Origin: Janthinobacterium sp. UMAB-56
Lineage (GTDB): Bacteria; Pseudomonadota; Gammaproteobacteria; Burkholderiales; Burkholderiaceae_D
DNA: 64,000 nt
Direction: 5' to 3'
Assembly: GCF_900095265.1 (NCBI RefSeq)
Contig: NZ_LT607651.1
Span: forward strand, 265,528 to 329,527
Shown here: in pieces, positions 16,197 to 24,083 of the stretch
Layout: every line of letters begins with the position of its first letter
Numbering within the stretch: position 1 is the stretch's first letter
The notes under the pieces: model-generated
Told to the model about the DNA's origin: nothing
What the model saw: the letters and a program-made list of their open reading frames with translations, nothing else
The model's database searches: none
Position numbers and translations under genes: made by a program

Positions 16197-18356
16197 TTAA
16201 AGGCTGTAGCGCAAGGTCAACGCCACATTGCGCGGCGCACCCGGCAAGCTCAGGTTCGGGCTGGAACCGTGGCCCGAGACGATGTAGCGCGTGTCGCCGA
16301 TATTGTTGACGTTCAACTGCACTTCATAGCGGCCCGTGCGGTACGCGGCCATGGCGTCGGCCGTCACGTAGCCTGGCAAGACCACCGTGTTGCCCGAATT
16401 GGCGAAGCGGCTGCCGACAGCATTTGCGCCGCCACCCACCGTGAAGCCGTAGCCCAGGTCTTTCGTCAGCCACAGGTTGGCCGTATTGCGCGCCGTCAGG
16501 GTGGCGCGCTTGCCTTTGACAGGCACTTCTCTGGCGATGATGCCACCCGGCACGTTGACGCTCTTGTCGACGGCGATGGAGTCGGTGATGCTGGCGTCCA
16601 GATAAGCATAGCCGGCCATCATTTTCCAGCCATCGTACAAGTCCGCATTGAAGGTCAGCTCCAGGCCGTCCGTGCGCTGCGTGCCGACGGGCACGATGCG
16701 GTTCGTGATCGGGTCGCTGCTCTTGATATTGTCGCGCTCCAGACGGAACAGCGACACGGTGGCGTTGGCGCGGCCGCCCCACAGGTCATACTTGGCGCCC
16801 ACTTCCGTGTTGCGCGTGGTTTCCGGCGCCAGGTCGGCATTGTTGGCGGCCAGCGCGAAATTCTCGCCGCTGGGCTGGAAGGAACGGCTCCACGAGGCGT
16901 AGTACGACTGCGTCGCGCTGGGTTGCCAGACGAGGCCGGCGCGGGGGCTGTAAGCCGAATCCGTGCGCGACAGGTCTGCCGTCGTCACACCAAGCGCATT
17001 CGCCAAGCGCGACTGCTGCTTGTAGCGGTCGTAGCGCAAGCCGGCCAGCGCCTTCCACTCGTCGCTGAAAGCGATGGCATCCTGCACGTAGGCGGCGGCC
17101 GTGTCGTAGGTACCGAAAGTATCGCTGCGCACGCCCAGCTTGCTGCGGTCAACAACGGGCAGGATAGGATTGAAGATCGATACAGGCTTCCCAAGTGTCG
17201 ACACATCGATGGCTGCCCAACTATTGGCATCCTTGTTTTGCTTGCCGAACTCGGCGCCGTACAGCACTGCATGGCGCAAAGTGCCCGTGACCAACTTTTG
17301 CGTCAGTTCCGTCTGGTTGAACCAGCCGCTTTCATCGCGGTTCAGCTTGGCGTGGCCCAGACTCATCGTGCCTTTGACTTCGTTGACGTTGCCGGAAATA
17401 TTCGTGTTGTTGCGGTCCAGGTGGTAATCGTAGTAGCGGAAGGCATTGCGCAGCGACAGGGACTCGCTGAATTTGTGCGTCAGGGTGGCGGCCGTGGAGA
17501 CCACGCGCGACTGGCTGAAATCGGCATCGCGGGCATTGGCGGCGCCATAATAGGTGCCCGCATCGACCGCCACGGCACGGCCGTGATATGACGGGATGCC
17601 GAAGTCCGTCAGGCGACGGTCTTCCAGGTAGTCGCCCTGCAGCAGCAATTTGGTGGCGCCAGAGAGGCGGATGGCTACCGATGGCGCCAGCGCCGTGCGA
17701 TTGATGAATTGCTGGTCGCGGTAGCTGTCCGATAATTCGCGCGCGCCCGTGACACGCCAGTCCACCGTCTCGCCCACTCGCCCCACATCGACTTCGCCGC
17801 GACGCCCTTTTGTGTTCGTCAGGCTCAGGGCCACGTCCGTGATATCGACGCCCGGTTTTTTGCTGATGCGGTTCACCAGGCCGCCCGAGGAACCGCGGCC
17901 ATACAGCACGGCGGCCGGCCCCTTGATCACTTCCAGGCGCTCCACGTTCGACAGGTCGCGGAAATACAGCGCGTCATCGCGGAAACCGTCAACGAACTGG
18001 TCGCCGATGGCCGTGAAACCGCGGATGAATACCTGGTCGCGCTGGCCGTCGCCCGTGGACAGGCCCACGCCAGGGATATTTTTCATGATGTCCTGGATCG
18101 ACATGGCGTGCTGGTCGCGGATGACGGCTTCCGGCACCACGTTGATCGTCTGCGGCACGTCGCGCAAGGCCATTTCCGTCTTGCTGCCGCTGGTGGAGGT
18201 GGCGGCGACATAGCCATCCTTGTCCTTCGATGCCGTCACGGTGACGGCGGGCAAGCTTTGCTGCGCCCATGCCGCCAGTGGCGTGGCGCCCAAGGTCAAG
18301 GCGCCCAGTACGGCGATGGTGATCGGTTTACATCCTGGCTTGCGCTGTTGCTGCAT
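16197..18356 (-). CDS. TonB-dependent siderophore receptor
   Basis: Outer-membrane ligand-gated transporter of 719 residues for an iron-siderophore complex, energised by TonB-ExbBD. It has a signal peptide ending AAWAQ, a plug domain (VPQTINVVPEAVIRDQ, the VLYGRGSSGGLVNRISKKPG hallmark) and a 22-stranded barrel ending in the C-terminal signature ALTLRYSL with terminal hydrophobic residue. The plug resembles the FhuE/Fiu/CirA-type siderophore receptors, but the substrate is not readable. A Fur box stands about 27 bases before the start codon, so iron repression is expected. No siderophore synthesis genes or TonB components are in the window. Confidence 0.92.
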   Translation of the reverse strand: MQQQRKPGCKPITIAVLGALTLGATPLAAWAQQSLPAVTVTASKDKDGYVAATSTSGSKTEMALRDVPQTINVVPEAVIRDQHAMSIQDIMKNIPGVGLSTGDGQRDQVFIRGFTAIGDQFVDGFRDDALYFRDLSNVERLEVIKGPAAVLYGRGSSGGLVNRISKKPGVDITDVALSLTNTKGRRGEVDVGRVGETVDWRVTGARELSDSYRDQQFINRTALAPSVAIRLSGATKLLLQGDYLEDRRLTDFGIPSYHGRAVAVDAGTYYGAANARDADFSQSRVVSTAATLTHKFSESLSLRNAFRYYDYHLDRNNTNISGNVNEVKGTMSLGHAKLNRDESGWFNQTELTQKLVTGTLRHAVLYGAEFGKQNKDANSWAAIDVSTLGKPVSIFNPILPVVDRSKLGVRSDTFGTYDTAAAYVQDAIAFSDEWKALAGLRYDRYKQQSRLANALGVTTADLSRTDSAYSPRAGLVWQPSATQSYYASWSRSFQPSGENFALAANNADLAPETTRNTEVGAKYDLWGGRANATVSLFRLERDNIKSSDPITNRIVPVGTQRTDGLELTFNADLYDGWKMMAGYAYLDASITDSIAVDKSVNVPGGIIAREVPVKGKRATLTARNTANLWLTKDLGYGFTVGGGANAVGSRFANSGNTVVLPGYVTADAMAAYRTGRYEVQLNVNNIGDTRYIVSGHGSSPNLSLPGAPRNVALTLRYSL

Positions 18357-18382
18357 ACAATTCCCTGGTCTAAGTTTTAATA

Positions 18383-18401
18383 CGAATCATTATCATTAGT
18401 A
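18383..18401. promoter_or_regulatory. Fur box upstream of the TonB receptor
   Basis: CGAATCATTATCATTAGTA (read on the plus strand) contains the tandem ATCATTATCATTA units of a Fur box. It lies 27-45 bases before the receptor start codon, in an AT-rich stretch likely to be the promoter. It resembles the box in front of fur at 894-912. Confidence 0.7.
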
Positions 18402-18445
18402 TTTTATCAGCCGACGCAGTGGAAAGTAAGGCGAAATGTAAGTGA

Positions 18446-18468
18446 TAGTACTTATTGACCTAGTACTT
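18446..18468. repeat. Direct repeat TAGTACTT
   Basis: TAGTACTT occurs at 18446-18453 and 18461-18468, 15 bases apart, in the spacer between the divergent TonB receptor and chemotaxis genes. It could be a regulator site, but nothing else supports that. Confidence 0.3.
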
Positions 18469-18543
18469 GACGTAAAAATGCAACAGGAAACCAATATCAA
18501 AAAATAATTAAAATTGCTTTGAAAAACTATTTCTCTGCGTCAA

Positions 18544-18552
18544 TGCTATACT
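18544..18552 (+). promoter_or_regulatory. Extended -10 promoter candidate for the chemotaxis receptor gene
   Basis: TGCTATACT is an extended -10 element (TGN followed by TATACT, five of six). No -35 is found at 17 bases. It would give a leader of about 180 bases that contains the perfect inverted repeat CGCCACGCT/AGCGTGGCG at 18609-18627. Confidence 0.4.
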
Positions 18553-18737
18553 TGCCACTTGCTGGGCAGCGGTCAGCCTGACCGCCATGCCCCTTGCTTC
18601 ACCTCCATCGCCACGCTCAGCGTGGCGCGCCGCATAGCCATCACGCGGCACCCGAAGACCCCGATCCCTGCGCCTTGCGGCGCCTGCCCGCCCCTGCTGG
18701 CGGCGGCGATCATGACTATTAAACTGTTAGGAATTAC

Positions 18738-20453
18738 ATGAAAAACCTGAACATCGGCAGCCGCCTTGGCGTCGGCTTTGCTGTCGTATTGCTGTTGCTT
18801 GCTGCCTTGACCATCACCGCCCTCGTGCGCATGCAAACGGCCAGCGACCTGACTTACCGCCTCATCAATACCAGCATCAAAAACCAGCGCATGGTGGCCG
18901 AATGGTCGAAGATCATTGAACTCAATAGCGTGCGCGGCGTCGCCTCGTTCGAAATCACCGACCCTGTCGTACGCGCCAAGATCGAGCAAGACCTGACGGT
19001 CGATGCAGCCCGCTCCAGCAAGCTGCAGGACGACATCATCGCGTCCTTGCTCAACCCTGCCGTGATCGAGCAATTCAAGGTCGTGCGCAAGGTACGCACC
19101 GACTACGTGACGACGCGCGCACGCGCCTTCAAGATGAAGGCCGACGGCGACATGGCGGGCGCCAAAGTAGTGTTCGAAAAGGAAGTCGCGCCGATCACCG
19201 TGGCTTACCTGGCCGAAGTGAAGCGCTTTTCCAGCATGCAGATCAAGGCCGCCGACGGCGTCGGCGCCAGCATCATCGAGGCCTACAGCGGCACGCGCAT
19301 CTTCCTGATCACCATGGGCGTGCTGGCCGTGCTGATGGGCATCGGTTTCGCGTGGTGGATCACGCGCTCGATCACCGGCCCCATCCGTGACGCCGTGAAG
19401 GTGGCGGAAACCGTGGCGGCAGGCGACCTCAGCAGCACCATCAAGGTGCAGGGCCGCGATGAAACCGGCCAGCTGATGCATGCCCTGAAAACCATGAACG
19501 ACAGCCTGGTGGGCATCGTCGGCCAGGTGCGCGGCGGCACCGACACCATCGCCACGGCCTCCGCGGAAATCGCCGCTGGCAACCAGGATCTGTCGTCGCG
19601 CACGGAACAGCAAGCCAGCTCGCTGGAAGAAACGGCTTCGTCGATGGAAGAACTCACCAGTACCGTGAAGCAGAATGCGGACAACGCACGCCAGGCGAAT
19701 AAACTGGCGGGCGACGCGGCCGGCATCGCCAGCCGCGGCGGCGCCGTGGTAGCTGAAGTGGTGGCCACCATGGGCGAGATCAATACCTCGTCGAAGAAAA
19801 TCGTCGACATCATTTCCGTCATCGACGGCATCGCTTTTCAGACCAATATCCTGGCCCTGAACGCGGCCGTGGAAGCGGCGCGCGCCGGTGAACAGGGTCG
19901 CGGCTTTGCCGTGGTGGCCACGGAAGTGCGCAACCTGGCGCAGCGCTCGGCAGCGGCAGCAAAAGAGATCAAGGGCTTGATCGACGACTCCGTGCAAAAA
20001 GTCGACGTCGGCACGGACCTGGTCGACAAGGCCGGCAAGACGATGGAAGAAATCGTGCAAAGCATAGGCTTCGTCACGTCCATCATGAGCGAGATCAGCA
20101 ACGCCAGCGAAGAACAAAGCGCGGGCATCGAGCAAGTCAACCAGGCCATTTCTGAAATGGACCAGGTAACCCAGCAAAATGCAGCCCTGGTGGAAGAAGC
20201 CTCGGCAGCAGCCGAAGCCATGCAGGAACAGGCGAGCGAACTGGCGCAAGTGGTCAGCGTCTTCCGCCTCGATGCCAACGCGGCGGCCACCGACCGTTTC
20301 AGCGTGAAAGCGGCGCAACGCAGCGCCCCGGCAGCGCCGGCAACTTCGGCCGCACCAGCCCGCAAGGCCTCGGCCCCGGCCCTGCGCCTGCCCGTGACGC
20401 GCGCCAGCAGCAAGACCACGGCGCCGGCCGAAGGCGAGTGGGAAGAATTCTAA
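18738..20453 (+). CDS. Methyl-accepting chemotaxis protein
   Basis: Transmembrane chemoreceptor of 571 residues. A first helix at residues 11-31 is followed by a periplasmic four-helix-bundle ligand domain (to about 190), a second helix ([20 protein letters not shown]), a HAMP domain starting ITRSITGPI, and a long signalling coiled coil whose tip contains the conserved [20 protein letters not shown] hairpin. The C-terminus has an Ala/Pro-rich linker ending in EWEEF, which fits the xWxxF pentapeptide that tethers CheR/CheB in other receptors. No che genes are adjacent, so it is an orphan receptor; the ligand is unknown. Confidence 0.95.
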   Translation: MKNLNIGSRLGVGFAVVLLLLAALTITALVRMQTASDLTYRLINTSIKNQRMVAEWSKIIELNSVRGVASFEITDPVVRAKIEQDLTVDAARSSKLQDDIIASLLNPAVIEQFKVVRKVRTDYVTTRARAFKMKADGDMAGAKVVFEKEVAPITVAYLAEVKRFSSMQIKAADGVGASIIEAYSGTRIFLITMGVLAVLMGIGFAWWITRSITGPIRDAVKVAETVAAGDLSSTIKVQGRDETGQLMHALKTMNDSLVGIVGQVRGGTDTIATASAEIAAGNQDLSSRTEQQASSLEETASSMEELTSTVKQNADNARQANKLAGDAAGIASRGGAVVAEVVATMGEINTSSKKIVDIISVIDGIAFQTNILALNAAVEAARAGEQGRGFAVVATEVRNLAQRSAAAAKEIKGLIDDSVQKVDVGTDLVDKAGKTMEEIVQSIGFVTSIMSEISNASEEQSAGIEQVNQAISEMDQVTQQNAALVEEASAAAEAMQEQASELAQVVSVFRLDANAAATDRFSVKAAQRSAPAAPATSAAPARKASAPALRLPVTRASSKTTAPAEGEWEEF

Positions 20454-20466
20454 AGTGTGACGATCA

Positions 20467-20491
20467 ATGCGTGGCAGCCACTGCCACGCAT
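20467..20491. terminator. Perfect inverted repeat between convergent genes
   Basis: ATGCGTGGCAG and CTGCCACGCAT form an 11-base stem with a three-base loop just after the chemoreceptor stop codon and before the end of the convergent hypothetical gene. There is no T-tract on either side, so it may act as a transcript-end hairpin rather than an efficient intrinsic terminator. Confidence 0.5.
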
Positions 20492-20507
20492 GCCAAACGG
20501 CCAGGCA

Positions 20508-20960
20508 TCAGCACAGCCTGGCTTGCGCATCTTCCATGAGTTTCGCCAGCTCGCGTGGTGCGGATTGCCCCAGAAATGCCAGCGCCAGCGCTTCCGGATC
20601 GATGGCGGCGTCCAGCGGCAAGCCATGCTCGAAGCCGCCCACCATATAGCGGCAGAAATGCGGCGATTCGGGGCGCGTTTCCACATACCAGCAGCCAGCA
20701 TGACCCTGCACGAAGTATTCGCCGATAAAATAGCCGAGCATGGTTTTCACCCATTGCCAGCTCTCGTCGCGGATGACGATGGTGCGCATGGCCGCATCGA
20801 TATACGGCAGGTATTCGGCCGCGTTCGTCAACACTTCGTGGGCCGGCTGGATGCCCAGGCGCTCGACAAAATTCACCAGCGCCGCGCCCAGCGCGTCATA
20901 GTAGGCATCGAAGCCCGCCTGGCTTTGTTGCAACAACTGCTCTTGTTCGTACGACAGCAT
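20508..20960 (-). CDS. Hypothetical cytoplasmic protein
   Basis: I do not recognise this 150-residue protein. I set the start at ATG 20960 because GGAG lies five bases before it; another ATG at 20975 has no good ribosome site. It has no signal peptide or membrane helix. The composition is mixed, with an N-terminal helix rich in Glu/Gln, several aromatic residues in the middle (WQWVKTMLGYFIGEYF, CWYVETRPESPHFCRYMVGG) and an acidic C-terminus. Codon use is like that of its neighbours, so it is probably real. It converges with the chemoreceptor gene and stands alone between it and the SulP gene. Confidence 0.6.
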   Translation of the reverse strand: MLSYEQEQLLQQSQAGFDAYYDALGAALVNFVERLGIQPAHEVLTNAAEYLPYIDAAMRTIVIRDESWQWVKTMLGYFIGEYFVQGHAGCWYVETRPESPHFCRYMVGGFEHGLPLDAAIDPEALALAFLGQSAPRELAKLMEDAQARLC

Positions 20961-21026
20961 CAACACTCCATCCACTAGAAATCCCGCCGCTCTCGCACGA
21001 TTGCGCGGGACAGCCTCTCCATTATT

Positions 21027-22514
21027 TTACGCCGCGCTCACATCCACGCCGGCACGCTGCAGCAAGGCCTGGTTGCGGGCCGACAGATGCGTCACCTGCA
21101 GGTGCTTGCCCGCCTTTTCATAGCGCTCATACAAGGCTTCGATGGCGACGATGGCCGAGTGATCGGCCATGTGCAAATGCCGGCAATCAAGGATGATGCG
21201 GGCCGGGTCCGACGCAGACTGGAACAGTTCCTGGAAGTGCGTGGTGGAAGCAAAAAACAGGGTACCGTGCGGCAGGTAGACGCGCATGCCGTGGCTGCTG
21301 TCATCGATGTCGGCGCGCATTTCGCGTGCATGCTGCCAGGCAAAATTCAAGGCGGCGATGACGATGCCGCACAGCACGGCCGTCGCCAGGTCCGTCAACA
21401 CCGTAATCACCGTCACGGCAACGATCACCAGCGCATCCTGCATCGGCACCTTGCCCAGCACGCGCAAGGAACCCCAGGCAAACGTCTGCTGCGCCACCAC
21501 GAACATCACGCCCACCAGGGCGGCCAGCGGGATGCGCTCGATCAGCGGAGAAAGGAACAGGATGAACAGTAAAATCATCACGCCGGCCGTGACACCCGAC
21601 AGGCGCGAGCGGCCGCCTGAACTCAGGTTGATCATGGTCTGGCCGATCATGGCGCAGCCGCCCATGCCGCCAAACAGGCCCGAGACGACATTCGAGGCCC
21701 CGAGGGCGATGCATTCGCGATTCGGCTGGCCCCGTGTTTCGGTCATTTCATCGGTGAGATTAAAGGTAAGCAAGGTTTCCAGCAAGCCCACCATGGCCAT
21801 CAGCGCCGCATACGGGAAGATGATGTGCAAGGTGTCCATGTCCAGCGGCACGCTGGGCCAATGCAGGGTCGGCAAGCCGCCGGCGATATGCGCGAGGTCG
21901 CCCAGGGTGCGCGTCGGCAGGTTCAAGCTATAGCTGAGCACGCCCACACCCAGGATGGCCACCAGCGCCGGCGGCACGGCGCGCGTGATGCGCGGCAGCA
22001 CGTAGACGATGGCCATGGTCAGGGCCACCAGCGCAGCCATCACGAACAAGGGCGTGCCTTGCAGCCAGGTTTCCCCTTGCGGCGTGGCCACTCGAAAGTG
22101 TTCCAGCTGGGCCATGGCGATGATGATGGCCAGGCCATTCACAAAGCCCAGCATCACCGGGTGCGGCACCATGCGGATCAGCTTACCCAGACGCAAGAGA
22201 CCAAACAGCGCCATCAGGATGCCGCTGAGCACGACCGTGGCCAGCAGATATTGCACGCCGTGCTGCGCCACCAGCGCCACGATGACGACGGCCATGGAAC
22301 CGGCGGCGCCTGAAATCATGCCCGGGCGTCCGCCAAAGATGGCCGTCAAGGCGCAAATAATGAAAGCACCATACAGGCCCATCAGGGGATTGAGCTGCGC
22401 CACCAGGGCGAAGGCGATACATTCGGGCACCAGGGCGAAGGAGGTGGTCAAGCCCGCCAGTACGTTTTTTTGCAAGTTCGAGAACCACTCATCCCGAAAA
22501 GTTGTGTTGATCAT
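21027..22514 (-). CDS. SulP family anion transporter with STAS domain
   Basis: Inner-membrane transporter of the SulP/SLC26 family, moving sulfate, bicarbonate or dicarboxylates with Na+ or H+. The membrane domain has about 12-14 helices with the family motifs NVLAGLTTSFALVPECIAFA near residue 16, LYGAFI and GGMGGCAMIGQTMINLSSGG. A C-terminal STAS domain (about 390-495) includes TLFFASTTHF and DCRHLHMADHSAI. I chose ATG 22514, giving 495 residues; the open frame continues upstream but only through tRNA genes and a terminator. Substrate is not determined by sequence; bicarbonate transport (BicA-like) is possible. Confidence 0.9.
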   Translation of the reverse strand: MINTTFRDEWFSNLQKNVLAGLTTSFALVPECIAFALVAQLNPLMGLYGAFIICALTAIFGGRPGMISGAAGSMAVVIVALVAQHGVQYLLATVVLSGILMALFGLLRLGKLIRMVPHPVMLGFVNGLAIIIAMAQLEHFRVATPQGETWLQGTPLFVMAALVALTMAIVYVLPRITRAVPPALVAILGVGVLSYSLNLPTRTLGDLAHIAGGLPTLHWPSVPLDMDTLHIIFPYAALMAMVGLLETLLTFNLTDEMTETRGQPNRECIALGASNVVSGLFGGMGGCAMIGQTMINLSSGGRSRLSGVTAGVMILLFILFLSPLIERIPLAALVGVMFVVAQQTFAWGSLRVLGKVPMQDALVIVAVTVITVLTDLATAVLCGIVIAALNFAWQHAREMRADIDDSSHGMRVYLPHGTLFFASTTHFQELFQSASDPARIILDCRHLHMADHSAIVAIEALYERYEKAGKHLQVTHLSARNQALLQRAGVDVSAA

Positions 22515-22730
22515 TGAGTCAAATCCAAAGTCGTAACAGGAAAATACCGGCCTGATGGAAATAATCAGGCGCAGCCATGCGAGTGGGCTCGACAAGAAAG
22601 CCGCACTGTTGCAGAAAGGAGAGGGAATATCGTCAATGACTACATGGGTATGGAGAAAAGGGGTAGATCGATCAGCGCGCCAGGCGGCGCGGCAGAGCAC
22701 GGGAGCATTATACAAGAAGCGCCACCGGCA

Positions 22731-22765
22731 AAAAAATAGCCCACTCGAAAGTGGGCTATTTTTTT
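22731..22765 (-). terminator. Bidirectional-looking terminator after tRNA-Cys
   Basis: TAGCCCACT and AGTGGGCTA form a nine-base stem around CGAA, flanked by AAAAAA on one side and TTTTTTT on the other. It lies four bases after the end of tRNA-Cys and ends the uvrC-pgsA-tRNA transcript. Confidence 0.88.
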
Positions 22766-22769
22766 CATC

Positions 22770-22843
22770 TGGAGGCGAGGACGGGAATCGAACCCGTCTA
22801 AACGGCTTTGCAGGCCGCTGCATAACCTCTTTGCTACCTCGCC
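22770..22843 (-). tRNA. tRNA-Cys (GCA)
   Basis: A 74-nucleotide tRNA including an encoded CCA. Acceptor GGCGAGG pairs with CCTCGCC, the anticodon loop is CTGCAAA with anticodon GCA, and the T-loop reads GTTCGATTC. It is last in a tRNA cluster behind uvrC-pgsA, matching the glyW-cysT order of enterobacteria. Confidence 0.95.
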
Positions 22844-22885
22844 AGAGGAACTGCTTCGATGCGCCTTGCGGCCCACCTTGAAAAC

Positions 22886-22961
22886 TGGAGCGGGAGAAGA
22901 GTCTCGAACTCTCGACCTCAACCTTGGCAAGGTTGCGCTCTACCAACTGAGCTACTCCCGC
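22886..22961 (-). tRNA. tRNA-Gly (GCC), copy 1
   Basis: A 76-nucleotide tRNA with encoded CCA; acceptor GCGGGAG/CTCCCGC, anticodon loop TTGCCAA. It is identical in sequence to the copies at 23032 and 23190. Confidence 0.95.
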
Positions 22962-23031
22962 ATACGAACTGCTATTTTACTGCTTTTTACTACCGTTTAC
23001 CAGTGCTGCTTTACTGCTGATCCAGTCACAC

Positions 23032-23107
23032 TGGAGCGGGAGAAGAGTCTCGAACTCTCGACCTCAACCTTGGCAAGGTTGCGCTCTACCAACTGAGCTA
23101 CTCCCGC
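23032..23107 (-). tRNA. tRNA-Gly (GCC), copy 2
   Basis: Second identical copy of the 76-nucleotide glycine tRNA, 70 bases from copy 1. The flanking spacers differ in sequence, so the duplication is limited to the tRNA itself. Confidence 0.95.
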
Positions 23108-23152
23108 ATTGGAGCTTGATTACTGCCTGACCGCAGCGCTACTGCGGCGGAT

Positions 23153-23178
23153 AAAAAAAGGAAGCCAGCTTAGCTTCC
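23153..23178 (-). terminator. Terminator-like hairpin between tRNA-Gly copies 3 and 2
   Basis: GGAAGC and GCTTCC form a short stem around a seven-base loop, followed on the minus strand by TTTTTTT. In the direction of transcription it comes after tRNA-Gly copy 3 and before copy 2, so copies 2 and 1 and tRNA-Cys need readthrough or their own promoter. Confidence 0.55.
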
Positions 23179-23189
23179 CTTTAGAATTC

Positions 23190-23265
23190 TGGAGCGGGAG
23201 AAGAGTCTCGAACTCTCGACCTCAACCTTGGCAAGGTTGCGCTCTACCAACTGAGCTACTCCCGC
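23190..23265 (-). tRNA. tRNA-Gly (GCC), copy 3
   Basis: Third identical glycine tRNA and the first to be transcribed, about 105 bases after the pgsA stop codon. The uvrC-pgsA-tRNA-Gly order is a long-conserved proteobacterial arrangement. Confidence 0.95.
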
Positions 23266-23370
23266 GTCATCAACAACAGGCCAGCATTATAGAGGGATTA
23301 CAGGGGCTGTCAACGGGCAATATCTGGTCTTTTGCAAAATATTCCGCAGGCAGCAGCCGCCTGCTTATTC

Positions 23371-23955
23371 TTAGTGCAAATTTCCCGCCTTTTCCTTGAT
23401 CAAAGGCCATGCCAGGCGCAAGTAATAGAACATCGACCACACCGTCAGCACGCAGGCGATCCACAGCAGCTTTTCGCCCCACACATGGGTATCGACCGCG
23501 CCAAAGATCACTTCGTGGTACAGCAGCAAGGGAATGGCCGTCATTTGCGCGGCCGTCTTGATCTTGCCGATCGAGCTGACGGCCACCGATTTCGATGCGC
23601 CGATCTGCGCCATCCATTCGCGCAATGCGGAAATCGTGATTTCGCGGCCGATGATGATGAAGGCCAGCACGGCATTGACACGGTCCAGTTGCACCAGCAC
23701 CAGCAAGGCGCCCGCCACCATCAGCTTGTCGGCGACCGGGTCGAGGAAGGCGCCAAAGGCCGAGGTCTGATTCCAGCGTCGCGCGAGGAAGCCGTCGAAC
23801 CAGTCGGTCACGGCGGCAACGATGAAGACCAGGGTGGCAACTAGGTTCTGGTCGCCATGCAGCAGCATCGAGGGCGGCAAATAAAACACGCCGACGACGA
23901 GCGGTATCAGGGCCACGCGCAGCCACGTCAAAAGGATGGGAATATTAAATGGCAT
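23371..23955 (-). CDS. pgsA: CDP-diacylglycerol-glycerol-3-phosphate 3-phosphatidyltransferase
   Basis: Inner-membrane enzyme making phosphatidylglycerol phosphate, the committed step to phosphatidylglycerol and cardiolipin. The 194-residue protein starts with a PFNIPILLTWLRVALIP helix and carries the CDP-alcohol phosphotransferase signature DWFDGFLAR followed by GAFLDPVADK, keeping all the catalytic aspartates. Four to five hydrophobic helices are visible. It follows uvrC on the same strand and precedes the tRNA cluster. Confidence 0.95.
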   Translation of the reverse strand: MPFNIPILLTWLRVALIPLVVGVFYLPPSMLLHGDQNLVATLVFIVAAVTDWFDGFLARRWNQTSAFGAFLDPVADKLMVAGALLVLVQLDRVNAVLAFIIIGREITISALREWMAQIGASKSVAVSSIGKIKTAAQMTAIPLLLYHEVIFGAVDTHVWGEKLLWIACVLTVWSMFYYLRLAWPLIKEKAGNLH

Positions 23956-24083
23956 AAAGGTGCAATCGGCCGGCGGGTAAATTGAATATGAAGAAAATGT
24001 GAAGAAAGCGCCACTAGTCTACATGGCCCCGCAGTATTAGCCTAGTCCGGTTGGCCGCAGCGCCGGACCAGGCCAGCTATCCA

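Noticed and set aside
22515-22946. N-terminal extension of the SulP transporter frame
   Set aside because: The extension would run through tRNA-Cys, a terminator and part of tRNA-Gly; the ATG at 22514 gives the normal SulP length.
22886-23265. The three near-identical 76-base repeats as a CRISPR-like or satellite array
   Set aside because: Each unit folds as a complete tRNA-Gly with encoded CCA; spacers are of different length and sequence with no cas genes.
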